Below, in pieces: positions 19,758 through 28,550 of a stretch of DNA of 64,000 bases (positions within the stretch are counted from its first letter, which is position 1; each line of letters opens with the position of its first letter). The DNA lies in assembly GCF_014643515.1 (NCBI RefSeq), contig NZ_BMJP01000003.1, positions 124,001-188,000 of the forward strand, given 5' to 3'. Origin of the DNA: Sphingomonas prati. GTDB taxonomy: Bacteria > Pseudomonadota > Alphaproteobacteria > Sphingomonadales > Sphingomonadaceae. The notes beneath the pieces were generated by a model. That model was not told where the DNA came from and searched no databases. It saw only the letters and a program-made list of their open reading frames with translations. The position numbers and the translations under genes were made by a program.

Positions 19758-20981
19758 TCAGGCCGCCATCCGTACAGCGTAGAAGAAGCCGTTGGAATGC
19801 GGCGGACTCTGATCGAACACCAGGAAACCGCGCCGCAGCAGCGGGGCGACCAGATCAGCCTGCGTCTTGCTGTCGAAGATCCGGTGCCATTCAACCATGA
19901 ACGCCGAAATCTGCTCAAGCAGACCTGCCTTCTCGAGCGATTCGAACACCGCGAACTCCGACCCCTCGCAATCGACCTTCAGCACGACTGTCCGCCCGGC
20001 GGCGCGCGCCTGCTCGATCACCGGGCGCAGCATCGTGGCCGTATCGCGCACCGACACCCGGACCGGCGTCCCGCCGGGCATCGGGACGATACACATCGAT
20101 CCGGACGCGTCGACGTCGGATACCGCGATGGTCCCGTCCCGGTCGTGATCGGACAGGCCGATATTGTGCGCGATGATCTTTTCCGACAATTCGGGATTCA
20201 GCGCGAAATTGGCGAGCGCGCGGTCGAATGTCGCACGGAACGGTTCAAAGGAATGGACCTCCTGCACATTGGGCTTGGCCGCGAACATCATCGACACCAG
20301 CCCGATGTTCATGCCGATATCGACCACACACAGCTCGGCATCGGCGAAGATGTTGTACGCGTTGCGAAAAAAGACCTCGCCCACAAAGTTGAAATCGTCG
20401 CGCGTCCGGGCGAAGAACGAGACATCGTCGACGCGCAGCACGACGTTGTCGCCCAGGATCCGCACTGCCGCCCCGTCGCGGTGCAACTGGCGCAGCTCCT
20501 CGCGGTGGGTGACGAAGAATTCCGGTGCGTTCCGATCGTCCGGCTCGGGAAAGCGTGCCTCCGCCACCAGTTGCGCAGGATCGGCGTCGGGCGATGGCAC
20601 CAGGACGACAGGCCGCTCGTCCGCGACCAGCAGCGGCGCCTTGCCGTTTACCCAGACGCGAAACTCCAGCCGCTGCGTCTCTTTCAACACGAACGGCAGG
20701 ACGAACCGCGCCATCCCCTGTTGCAGGTTGGACAGCCGGATTTCGCGGCGCGCCAGCTGTTTCGTGCCCGTGCCGGCCACGACATCAATCACCGCACAGC
20801 GAAAATCCCTGTTGAACTGTTGATGATCGAGCGGGGCGAGCGCGAATTCGACGACATAACGGCCCGGCTCGAACTGGAGATAGGGTCCGTAGACGGCATG
20901 CCCCCTGTCGGTCGAAGTCTGGATCCAGTCACGGCCGTCGATCTGGACCGGCGAACCAACCGCGGAATTAAGCACGTCCAC
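19758..20981 (-). CDS. FkbM-family methyltransferase with N-terminal beta-module
   Basis: 407 residues. The C-terminal half (about 200-400) is an FkbM-type SAM methyltransferase: motif I VVDIGMNIGLVSMMFA, then VHSFEPF, and VLKVDCEGSEFAVFESL. Such enzymes O-methylate sugars. The first 125 residues form a separate predicted beta-rich module with AVYGPYLQFEPGRYVVEFAL and a late EFRVWVNG. Matching patterns occur in the GT8 protein at 44313 and the protein at 24600. Start GTG 20981; a second GTG at 20975 is better spaced from GAAGG. It is the first gene of an operon with hldE. Probable role: capping or decorating the capsule glycan. Confidence 0.83.
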   Translation of the reverse strand: MDVLNSAVGSPVQIDGRDWIQTSTDRGHAVYGPYLQFEPGRYVVEFALAPLDHQQFNRDFRCAVIDVVAGTGTKQLARREIRLSNLQQGMARFVLPFVLKETQRLEFRVWVNGKAPLLVADERPVVLVPSPDADPAQLVAEARFPEPDDRNAPEFFVTHREELRQLHRDGAAVRILGDNVVLRVDDVSFFARTRDDFNFVGEVFFRNAYNIFADAELCVVDIGMNIGLVSMMFAAKPNVQEVHSFEPFRATFDRALANFALNPELSEKIIAHNIGLSDHDRDGTIAVSDVDASGSMCIVPMPGGTPVRVSVRDTATMLRPVIEQARAAGRTVVLKVDCEGSEFAVFESLEKAGLLEQISAFMVEWHRIFDSKTQADLVAPLLRRGFLVFDQSPPHSNGFFYAVRMAA

Positions 20982-20994
20982 TCACCTTCGCATG

Positions 20995-21010
20995 ACCGGC
21001 GATCGCCGGT
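20995..21010. repeat. 16-bp perfect palindrome in divergent intergenic region
   Basis: ACCGGCGATCGCCGGT reads the same on both strands. It lies 14 bp upstream of the FkbM gene start in the 275-bp gap separating it from the divergent GT9 gene at 21257. It could be an operator or chance in GC-rich DNA. Nothing else was recognised in this gap. Confidence 0.35.
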
Positions 21011-21256
21011 TCCTTGCCCACAAGACGCGGGTGAACGACAAACCGTTCCGCCGCGCGATCGCTTCCGGCGCCCCCCTCCGCCCGAATGGCCGCAGTCCCT
21101 ACGCCAAGGGTGCGCGTCTTTCCAGCACCGCGGTGACGCGCCGCCGCTGGACGGACCCGGACCGGCCCGGTATCCGGCATCGGATATGTTCCACGCCCCG
21201 CCATACCCCACCCTGCCCTCGCACCCGGTGGCGCCCCGCCACGGGACGGACCGCCG

Positions 21257-23308
21257 GTGGTGACGCGGTTCGGTTCGGCGCGGCTCTGGCGGGCCGCACG
21301 TTTCGTCATCCCGGCCGGGTCCTCCGCAAAGATCGCACACCGGCTCTACAAACGCGGGACCGAGGCGCGCAACGCGGGGCACTATCTTGCCGCCGCCATC
21401 CTGTACGAGGAAGCGATCAAGTTCACGCCGGGGCTGCCCGGTATCCACATCCAGACCGGGCATATGTACAAGGAAGCCGGCGATTTCGACGCGGCGGAGG
21501 CGCATTACACCACCGCCGACCGCCTTGGTCCGGGCAATGCGGACCTCGCGCTGCAATTCGGCCATTTCTACAAATTGTCCGGCCGCCCGGACCAGGCGAT
21601 CGAAAGCTACGCCAAGGCGCTCGATATGCGTCCGGGCTGGTCGGACGCCGCCGACGAACTGGCTGCGCTGCGCAGCGCCTATGACGATCGCCGCGCACGC
21701 AGCGACGGCGGGGCCGCCCCGGCGGACCAGTCCGTCGATTTCGACCGGATGGCGCCCGAGCTACTGCCGCGCAGCGAACCCGAGGTGCGCCGCACGTTTC
21801 GCGACGGGCTGCAGGTGCGCCATTTCGGCGCGCGCCGCGAACGCAGCCGCTGGGGCACGATGCGCACGCTGCGCGGGGTGGAGGCGATCCGCGGCCACGT
21901 GATCTCACCCGTCCCGATCGTGGAGGTGCGGATCGTCGTCGACGGCACGGTGGTGCGGACGGAGCCGCCGACGGCGCATGACATGCGCGGCGGGGCACCC
22001 AGCCAGCGCAAATATGTTTTCAACATCTGGCACGACTTCTCCGGTTTCGCGCATGGCCGGTACGAGGTGGAGGTGCGCTGCATCGATGTCGGCAATCGCA
22101 CGCTGTTCCACCGCCTTCAGGTCGTGATCGCGGCGCCGCAGGCCGAGGCCGATCTGCCGCGGTCGGACGGGCTGGTGTCGATCGACCCGAACGACCTGCG
22201 CAGCGTCGACGATCAGGTCAACGCGCGGCCCAGCGCCGTCCGTGCCGCTACCCGCACGCTGCTGCCGCACCCGCCGCGCGCGATCCTGGTGCAGCGTGTC
22301 GACCAGCTCGGCGATCTGGTGGTATCGGTCCCGGCGATCCGCCGCCTGCGCGCGCTGTTCCCGGACGCGCGGCTCGTGGGCCTGCTGTCGGCCGCCAATG
22401 CGGGGCTTGGCGCGACGCTCGGCCTGTTCGATGCGATCGAAATCGCGACATTCCCGGAGGATCCGTCCGAGGGTCGCCGCGTGATGGCGTTCGGCGATCA
22501 GCAGGCGCTGCGCGAACGGCTGCGGCCCTACGCGTTCGACGTCGCGATCGACCTGTCGGAAAGCGCCGCCTCGCGGCCGCTGCTGCTGCTGTCCGGCGCG
22601 CCGTTCATCTACGGATTCCGCTCGCAACAGGCGGTGTGGCTGTCGGCGGACGCGACCGGAGCGACGCATGATCCGGTCAACGGACATGAAACCGCGGCGC
22701 ATTCGGCGCGTCTGGTCGCGATGGTCGACTGGCTGGGCGGCATCCTGTCGGGCCATGCCGCGGTCGCGCCCAACCCGGCGCTCCGCCGCGACATGCTCGC
22801 CGGGCATGGGCTGGGTGACAACACGCCGTTCATCGTGCTCCACGCCGGCGCGCGGCTCGCGTTCAGCCGGTGGCGGCACTACGCCGAACTCGCGGAGCGG
22901 CTTGTGACGGAAACACGCCACCATGTCGTGCTGCTGTCCGACGACCCGATCGCCGCCGGCGACCTGCCGCCCGGTCTGATGGCGTCCGAACGGTTCCACG
23001 CGGTCAGCGGGCGGATGCCGTTCGAGACGTTCGACGCGCTCCTGTCGTTCTGCGCGGTCTTCGTCGGCAATGATTCGGGGCCAAAGCATCTCGCGGCGCT
23101 GCGCGGTACAAAGGTCGTCAGCCTCCACATGGCGCGGTTGAACTGGAACGAGTGGGGCCAGGAAGGCGATGGCGTCGTCATCAGCCGCCGCGTGCCATGC
23201 GCCGGCTGCGGCATCCACGACGCGCCGGAGGAATGCGGCAAGGACTTCGTCTGCCTGAGCGGAATCGGCGTGGAAGAAGTCTTCACCGCGGTGACGGACC
23301 TGCTGTGA
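21257..23308 (+). CDS. TPR - beta-module - GT9 glycosyltransferase
   Basis: 683 residues in three parts. About 28-140 are TPR-like helical repeats (HYLAAAILYEEAIKFTP, DFDAAEAHYTTADRLGP, DQAIESYAKALDMRP). About 175-300 form a beta-rich module with RSRWGTMRTLRGVEAIRG and KYVFNIWHDFSGFAHGRYEV. From about 330 to the end is a GT9 (ADP-heptose:LPS heptosyltransferase-like) fold: AILVQRVDQLGDLVVSVPAI, VLHAGARLAFSRWRHYAEL and FVGNDSGPKHLAALRG, with a terminal Cys set CAGC-x8-C-x5-C. Start GTG 21257 or 21260. Close relatives are at 28551 and 30702. The stop overlaps the next start (GTGA). Probably transfers a heptose or similar sugar to the capsule; the acceptor is unknown. Confidence 0.82.
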   Translation: MVTRFGSARLWRAARFVIPAGSSAKIAHRLYKRGTEARNAGHYLAAAILYEEAIKFTPGLPGIHIQTGHMYKEAGDFDAAEAHYTTADRLGPGNADLALQFGHFYKLSGRPDQAIESYAKALDMRPGWSDAADELAALRSAYDDRRARSDGGAAPADQSVDFDRMAPELLPRSEPEVRRTFRDGLQVRHFGARRERSRWGTMRTLRGVEAIRGHVISPVPIVEVRIVVDGTVVRTEPPTAHDMRGGAPSQRKYVFNIWHDFSGFAHGRYEVEVRCIDVGNRTLFHRLQVVIAAPQAEADLPRSDGLVSIDPNDLRSVDDQVNARPSAVRAATRTLLPHPPRAILVQRVDQLGDLVVSVPAIRRLRALFPDARLVGLLSAANAGLGATLGLFDAIEIATFPEDPSEGRRVMAFGDQQALRERLRPYAFDVAIDLSESAASRPLLLLSGAPFIYGFRSQQAVWLSADATGATHDPVNGHETAAHSARLVAMVDWLGGILSGHAAVAPNPALRRDMLAGHGLGDNTPFIVLHAGARLAFSRWRHYAELAERLVTETRHHVVLLSDDPIAAGDLPPGLMASERFHAVSGRMPFETFDALLSFCAVFVGNDSGPKHLAALRGTKVVSLHMARLNWNEWGQEGDGVVISRRVPCAGCGIHDAPEECGKDFVCLSGIGVEEVFTAVTDLL

Positions 23309-24507
23309 TCGCGGCGGATCACATGCAGAAGGCCCCGGACCCGACGGTGGCGCTGCGCAAGGCGCTGATCGACTGTACTGCGGATTTCGACCGGATTGCC
23401 AATCACGTCGCCATCGCCAACCTTGCGGCGGACGCGGACATGCCGGAGGTCGGCAGCGTCTTCGCTGCGCTCGCCACGTTGCTCGACGGCTTTTCCGACG
23501 ATTTGGCCGCGCCGGTGGACGCGCCGCTGAACGTGCCGGCCGCGATCGACGATCTCGCGAGCCTCCCGCTCGTCGATCCGGGTGCGACCGACCTTCCGTC
23601 ACCCGCCGATCGCGCAGATCATGCCGCCCTTATCCAACTCTGCCGCACGCTGATCGACGTGCTGAACGATCCCGCGGGCGACCCCGGCGCACAACTTGCG
23701 GCCGCCCATGCCTCGGTCATCTCGCACCTGCCCTACTGCCTTGCGGAACATGTCACGGATCCCCTTCCCGCGCTTGCCGAGCGCGTGGCGTTCAACGCGG
23801 TGCGGTACTTTTTTCGATTACGGTATGACCTCGCCTACGCGCCGCTTGGATCGTCGGGGCTGTTCCATGCGGTGGCGCGCCTCAGCCGCTCGGGTCTCGG
23901 CCCCTATCTCGGCAATGCGGCCCGCTGTTCGGGGCTGGCGCTGCTCGATCTCGTCCAGCGCGTGGCACGTGATCGGCTGGAGGCGGATGGCGACGCGCAC
24001 CTGCTGTGGGCGGTGCGGATGGCGCCCCATCTCGGTGCGACGCAACGCTTCTGGCTCGTCGATGCGCTCGGCGATGCAGGCGCACTGCCGGCTCTGCGCG
24101 CGCTGTTTCGATCGGAGATACGCCGCACCGCGCTCCGCCTGCACACGCCGATCTTCTGGTCGCTGCGCGATGCGGCGATCGATCTAGGCGACCCGGTCTT
24201 TGCCGCCGACGTGCAGCGGCACGTCGCCGAAGGCGTCGCGGACAACGCCGTCGAATGGATCGTCCTGGCCGAGGTGGAAGCGACGGTCGGGCGGGCCACT
24301 GCGGCGATCGGCGCTCTCGGACGTGCGCTGTCGATCGATCCGGACAATCATGCTGCGCGCGACAAGCTGGCCGCGATCGAGGCCGGTCGCATTGGGGATC
24401 TGGCCGTCGCCGGTGGTTTCGGATCGAGCAAGGACCGCCGGCTGGTTCGGTTCATGCAACGCCGGGCCAGTTCGCAACGGAGCGTCATGGTACCCCCAAA
24501 AGGATGA
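23305..24507 (+). CDS. Helical protein of unknown function, coupled to GT9 (copy 1)
   Basis: 400 residues from GTG 23305, which overlaps the GT9 stop as GTGA; an ATG at 23323 is the alternative start. No enzyme motif was recognised. Sequence character is mostly alpha-helical, Ala/Leu-rich, with tetratricopeptide-like C-terminal repeats (EWIVLAEVEATVGRATAAIG, ALGRALSIDPDNHAARDKL). It is a paralog of the protein at 32360. Both carry YDLAYAP/HDLAYAP-(L/F)GS near the middle, (S/G)GLGP(Y/W)L, and a GFGSS(K/R)DR tail. Both follow a GT9 gene with the same overlap, which argues for a partner or regulatory subunit of the GT9 enzyme. That role is inference only. Confidence 0.75.
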   Translation: MIAADHMQKAPDPTVALRKALIDCTADFDRIANHVAIANLAADADMPEVGSVFAALATLLDGFSDDLAAPVDAPLNVPAAIDDLASLPLVDPGATDLPSPADRADHAALIQLCRTLIDVLNDPAGDPGAQLAAAHASVISHLPYCLAEHVTDPLPALAERVAFNAVRYFFRLRYDLAYAPLGSSGLFHAVARLSRSGLGPYLGNAARCSGLALLDLVQRVARDRLEADGDAHLLWAVRMAPHLGATQRFWLVDALGDAGALPALRALFRSEIRRTALRLHTPIFWSLRDAAIDLGDPVFAADVQRHVAEGVADNAVEWIVLAEVEATVGRATAAIGALGRALSIDPDNHAARDKLAAIEAGRIGDLAVAGGFGSSKDRRLVRFMQRRASSQRSVMVPPKG

Positions 24508-24599
24508 AAGCCGGCTGACGGCAACACTATCGACCCACTGATTCCCATCGGTTAGACGATGGATCGAAACGTCTCGCCCGCATTCAAGGACTATCGCCG

Positions 24600-26105
24600 T
24601 TGCAGCGTCCCACGCTTGGTTCCGAACATGAAACTGCACGTCGCGGGGGATCGCCGGAGACATATCGGCACGGCCCACTGGCACCTTGGCTGGGTTCCGG
24701 CGACATCGTCGCGGTCGGCGCCGCGCCCCTTCCCCGGAACGAGGATGGCCATGCCATCGTGTTCGCCGGCTACCGGCTGCAGGATGTCGGCGACTTTCGC
24801 GCCGCGATCCGTGACTGGATGGGGGCCGTGCGGATCGGCGGGCATCTCGTCATCGTGGTCCCGCACGCGTTCCTGTTCGAACGCAGCAATGCGCTGCCGT
24901 CGCGCTGGCGGCCGGAACAACGCCGGCTCTACACCCCCGCCGCGCTGCTGGACGAGGTCGAGGAAGCTTTGATCCCGAACAGCTACCGCGTCCGCTGGCT
25001 CGGCGATCTGGACAACGGTTACAACTACCGGCTCGAACGGAGCGTACCGCCGGTCGGGCGGCATGACATTGCGCTGGTGCTGGAACGGACGCCGATCCCC
25101 GACTGGGACCTGACCGAGCGTCAGGTCCTGACCGCGACCGGCCCCGACTTCGCGTTCGAACCCGGCCACACCCGGCTGGAACGCCCCGCCGTGTCCCACC
25201 CGACCCGCATCCTCGTGCTGAAGCTCGACCATCTCGGCGACTTCATCATGGGTCTGCCCGCGCTTGAGAGATTGCGCACCGGTTTCCCCGATGCCGAAAT
25301 CACGCTGGTCGTGGGGTCGTGGAACGTCGGCATGGCGGAGGAGACCGGGCTGTTCGAACGGGTCGTCGCGTTCGACGTGTTCCCGCGCAACTCGACCGAG
25401 GAAAAGGTCGATGTCCACGGCAAGACGACGCTGTTCCGCGAAACCGTGACCGGCGAATATGATATCGCGATCGACCTGCGAAACGACGACGATACGCGCT
25501 TCCTGCTACCACTGGTCCGCGCGGACATCCGGGCCGGCATGGGCAACCGTGCCAAATTTCCCTATCTCGACATCTTCCTGCCGGTCGATGCGACGCGCCA
25601 CGGCTGGGAAGCGGTGCGGATCGAAGAGCTGTCGGCACGCGAGTTCGACTGTCGCGGCGTGTTCCGTCGGACGCATCACCAGATCGCCGCGCGCGGCGAT
25701 CTGATCCGGCAGGACGGCAACGCCGTCGTCTGGGGCCCCTATCGCCACCTGCTGCCCGGCCAATATCTGTTCGAACCGCATATCGACATCGATCCGCGCA
25801 CGCCGGGCCTCGTCGCCTACGACATCGCGGTGGACGAGAAGGTTCTCCACCGCGGCGTGTTCGGCGGGGCCGAGACGCCGCCGATGATCTTCCGCAACGA
25901 GACCGACGGGGGGCGGTTCGAATTCCGGCTCTGGCCGGTCGACGACGAACCATTGGCCGATTTCCAGTTCTTCGGCGGCCGGCTGGTGCGGCAGGGTGCC
26001 AGCAGCGTCCTGCATCAGTCCGAATACACCACGCTGCTCGTCGAACTGCTGCTGCTGCGCGTCACGCAGGCCGGCGTGCTGCGCGAGTGGACGCCGCCCG
26101 CATGA
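24600..26105 (+). CDS. Methyltransferase-remnant / GT9 N-half / beta-module protein
   Basis: 501 residues with an unusual order. About 30-170 resemble the C-terminal half of a class I methyltransferase (DFRAAIRDWMGAVRIGGHLV, RRLYTPAALLDEVEEAL) without an obvious SAM-binding glycine loop. About 200-345 form the N-terminal Rossmann half of a GT9 enzyme (RILVLKLDHLGDFIMGLPAL, EYDIAIDLRND). From about 355 comes a beta-rich module with VVWGPYRHLLPGQYLFEP. The donor-binding GT9 half is missing here but is encoded by the next gene, which overlaps by ATGA. The start is TTG 24600, chosen because AAGGA lies 9 bases upstream; an ATG at 24559 is in another frame. Confidence 0.75.
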   Translation: MQRPTLGSEHETARRGGSPETYRHGPLAPWLGSGDIVAVGAAPLPRNEDGHAIVFAGYRLQDVGDFRAAIRDWMGAVRIGGHLVIVVPHAFLFERSNALPSRWRPEQRRLYTPAALLDEVEEALIPNSYRVRWLGDLDNGYNYRLERSVPPVGRHDIALVLERTPIPDWDLTERQVLTATGPDFAFEPGHTRLERPAVSHPTRILVLKLDHLGDFIMGLPALERLRTGFPDAEITLVVGSWNVGMAEETGLFERVVAFDVFPRNSTEEKVDVHGKTTLFRETVTGEYDIAIDLRNDDDTRFLLPLVRADIRAGMGNRAKFPYLDIFLPVDATRHGWEAVRIEELSAREFDCRGVFRRTHHQIAARGDLIRQDGNAVVWGPYRHLLPGQYLFEPHIDIDPRTPGLVAYDIAVDEKVLHRGVFGGAETPPMIFRNETDGGRFEFRLWPVDDEPLADFQFFGGRLVRQGASSVLHQSEYTTLLVELLLLRVTQAGVLREWTPPA

Positions 26106-26653
26106 CGATCATCGTCGCGCCATTTTCCAATAGCGACATCCGCGACTGGCCCGCCGAACATTTTGCGGCGGCGATCGGCCATCTGGCGGATGCGTGGCCC
26201 GGCCGGATTCGGGTGATCGGCACCGCGAACCAGCGGTTGCGCGCACGCGATATTGTCCGTCAGCACGACCCAGATCGGGTGTCGAACGAGTGCGGCCGGA
26301 TCGCGTGGCCGCAGGTGGTGCGGGAGCTTGAGGCAGCGACCTGCGTGATCGGCAACAATTCCGGCGTTGCCCATCTGGCCGGGCGGTTCGGCGTTCCGAC
26401 GCTGTGTGTGTTCAGCGGGTCGCACCAACGGCTGGAATGGCGGCCGCTGGGTACCAGCGTGGTCACGCTCACCCGCTCGATCGGTTGTTCGCCCTGCCAT
26501 TTCGATCATGGCTCTAGCTGCCCGTTCGACAAGGCATGCCTGCGGCTGATCACGCCGCGCCTGGTGGCCGACACGGCATTGGCGCTCATCGCCGAACGGG
26601 CGCGCGCCACGGCCGCGGACGCGGCGACACCGGCGCAACAGGAGCTTGCATGA
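26102..26653 (+). CDS. GT9 C-terminal (donor-binding) half as separate protein
   Basis: 183 residues from ATG 26102, which overlaps the previous stop (ATGA). It begins directly with the strand that opens the GT9 C-terminal lobe (TIIVAPFSNSDIRDWPAEHF). It continues with ATCVIGNNSGVAHLAGRFGVPTLCVF, the GT9 counterpart of the NDSGPKHLA motif, and ends with Cys129-x2-Cys132-x7-Cys140-x5-Cys146. No acceptor lobe is present. Together with the preceding protein it would make one complete GT9 fold in trans. Either the two chains assemble or this is a decaying enzyme. Both frames are clean, and the stop overlaps the next ATG. Confidence 0.8.
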   Translation: MTIIVAPFSNSDIRDWPAEHFAAAIGHLADAWPGRIRVIGTANQRLRARDIVRQHDPDRVSNECGRIAWPQVVRELEAATCVIGNNSGVAHLAGRFGVPTLCVFSGSHQRLEWRPLGTSVVTLTRSIGCSPCHFDHGSSCPFDKACLRLITPRLVADTALALIAERARATAADAATPAQQELA

Positions 26654-27144
26654 CAGACGAGACGCAATCCGGCCCCGGCGGCCTGCGCGGCTGGCTGCTC
26701 GCCCCGCACAGCCCGGCGCTCGCCGCAATGGCAGAGCGGATCGCCGAACTCGACGCCCGCCTGACGGCGGCCAACCGACAGCGTGAGGAAGACGACCGGC
26801 AGCGTGCGGCGGCCGACCGCAGCCAGGCGGAACTCGTCGCGGCGATGACGGCGCTGCGCGACCGCGTCGGCGAGCTGACCGCGCGTGTCGATGCGATCGA
26901 GGACCGGATCGATCCCGTGCTGCGCAGCACCGATGCGTGGCTGATGCTGCGCGATACGGTTACGGAGGAGCGTGAACGGCTCGATCGGGTCCGCGCCGAG
27001 CTGACCCGCCTCGACAAGCACGTCGCGCTGGAAACGCGCACCAGCCGGACCGCGGAACAGGGCCTGTTCCAGCGGATCGAGCAGCTGCGCGCAGGCTCGC
27101 CGACCACCGCTCCGCCCGCGGCATCCCCGGCGCGGGGTGGCTAA
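26650..27144 (+). CDS. Small coiled-coil protein of unknown function
   Basis: 164 residues from ATG 26650, overlapping the upstream stop (ATGA). It is dominated by a charged heptad-like helix (AMAERIAELDARLTAANRQR through ELTARVDAIEDRID, and ERERLDRVRAELTRLDKHV) typical of a coiled coil, with a Pro/Ala-rich C-terminus. No signal peptide or membrane helix is visible. Its position as third gene of a chain with the split GT9 suggests a scaffold or chain-length/assembly role. That is speculative, and no family was recognised. Confidence 0.7.
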   Translation: MTDETQSGPGGLRGWLLAPHSPALAAMAERIAELDARLTAANRQREEDDRQRAAADRSQAELVAAMTALRDRVGELTARVDAIEDRIDPVLRSTDAWLMLRDTVTEERERLDRVRAELTRLDKHVALETRTSRTAEQGLFQRIEQLRAGSPTTAPPAASPARGG

Positions 27145-27218
27145 ACCGGCCCGGCGCAGATAGGGAGCGTGGCGCGCGACAATGGCACCACGGCGCCAGG
27201 CAACGGGTTCGAGACGAC

Positions 27219-28430
27219 ATGACGATGACCAGTGAAGCGGACGACGGCACGGGCGATCCGATGACCGAGGTGGTGCTGGATCCGTTCGGCTATCTCGGCG
27301 ACGCGGTCAGCGCGGTGCGCGGGCTGAACCGCGACGAGGAACCGGCCGATCCGTTCTATGTCTTCCACACCTTCTACGTCGATTTCACGCCTGGCCTGGT
27401 CGAAGCGGACCTGACCTTTACCGGACTGCGGTCGCGCAAGGACCGGATGATGGTGTCGGTCCATTCGCTGGAGATCCGCACCGAAGCGCTCGGACTGGTG
27501 CTGAAGGACGATTTCTCGCTCCGCACGCTGGCGGCAAGCGGGGGCACGGCGTCGATCGCGTTCGAGGTGCAGGAGGGCTTCCGCTACGCGATCCTGGCGC
27601 GGACGGGCACGCCGTCGGAGGCGGTCGGTGAATCGCTGACGGTCACGTGCCGCAATTATCCGGGACGCGCGGGCAAGCCGGTGGTCGCGTCCGACCATAA
27701 CGAGTACCGCGCGAAGGGCATGCGCGACGTCGCGACGCTCGTTACCAACCGCCCCGTCAAGCTGGCCAAGCCGATGTCGCAGGCCTGCACAACGGCGCAG
27801 TTGAGGGAACCGGCGTTCCGCGAATGGCAGAGCGTGCTGGGGTTCAGCGAACCGGCAGACCGGTTCCAGTGGGAACCCGTGTTCGTATTGAACGTCCTGA
27901 AGGCGTTCGGCGTCATCGATGCCGGCGGAACGGGACTTGGCTTCGGCCGCGATTATGATGCGATGGCCAAGGCGTTGAACGGGCTGGGTTGCACCACCGC
28001 CTCCGCCGAAGCGCTTGCCGCGGCCGCCGCGCCTGCTCCGACGTCCGAAGACGGCGTGGAAACGAAGGACGGGTATGAAAGCCCGGTCGCGTTGCCCCCG
28101 CCCACCGTCATGCGCAGCTACGACTTCCTCTGGTCGATGGGACTGTGCGACGTCCTGCCCAACCCGACCGACCTCATCTACCTGGTCGAGGATTCGATCG
28201 AATATCTGAAGCCGGGCGGCATGGCCGTCCATATGCTGACCGCGCAGATCGGGCGCGATCAGCTTGGTCTGGAACTCGCCCCCGGCACGTTCGATCGCAA
28301 TCGGCTCGCGCAGCTGTCGCTCGCGATCGTCGGCGGCAAGCACGAAGTCGCGCAATTGAACATGCATACGGACCCGGGCGACGACGGCCCGCATTCGTTC
28401 GGTGTCATCGTCCGCAAGAACGGGACATAA
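27219..28430 (+). CDS. SAM-dependent methyltransferase-like protein with N-terminal beta domain
   Basis: 403 residues. The first 150 appear beta-rich and lack a recognised motif (FYVFHTFYVDFTPGLVEADL, DFSLRTLAAS). From about residue 200 the sequence resembles class I methyltransferases: FVLNVLKAFGVIDAGGTGLG (motif-I-like glycine loop), then YDFLWSMGLCDVLPNPTDL and IEYLKPGGMAVHML (the post-V strand/loop with PGG). ATG 27219, 74 bp after the coiled-coil gene. It may modify a sugar in the capsule. The substrate and even the catalysed reaction are uncertain. Confidence 0.65.
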   Translation: MTMTSEADDGTGDPMTEVVLDPFGYLGDAVSAVRGLNRDEEPADPFYVFHTFYVDFTPGLVEADLTFTGLRSRKDRMMVSVHSLEIRTEALGLVLKDDFSLRTLAASGGTASIAFEVQEGFRYAILARTGTPSEAVGESLTVTCRNYPGRAGKPVVASDHNEYRAKGMRDVATLVTNRPVKLAKPMSQACTTAQLREPAFREWQSVLGFSEPADRFQWEPVFVLNVLKAFGVIDAGGTGLGFGRDYDAMAKALNGLGCTTASAEALAAAAAPAPTSEDGVETKDGYESPVALPPPTVMRSYDFLWSMGLCDVLPNPTDLIYLVEDSIEYLKPGGMAVHMLTAQIGRDQLGLELAPGTFDRNRLAQLSLAIVGGKHEVAQLNMHTDPGDDGPHSFGVIVRKNGT

Positions 28431-28550
28431 GTTTTGGTCAAACAATCAAGCACCCGGACAGACTTGACAGTGGGTTCGCCAGACTGCGATCTGACCTTAA
28501 CCATCGGCTGAAAAAGTCGAAGCCGCCGCCCGGCTGACGAAGGATATCGC

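Noticed and set aside
18606-21263. 885-codon ORF opposite hldE and the FkbM gene
   Set aside because: It mirrors codons of two well-supported genes and shows no protein motif.
24559-24620. ATG at 24559 as start of the 24600 gene through a -1 frameshift
   Set aside because: It has no ribosome-binding site and a different frame, while TTG 24600 has AAGGA at good spacing. The ORF at 24559 soon becomes Arg/Pro-rich nonsense.
28464-28492. TTGACA as a -35 element before the GT9 gene at 28551
   Set aside because: The sequence 17 bases downstream (CGATCT) is a poor -10, so a promoter is not supported on sequence alone.
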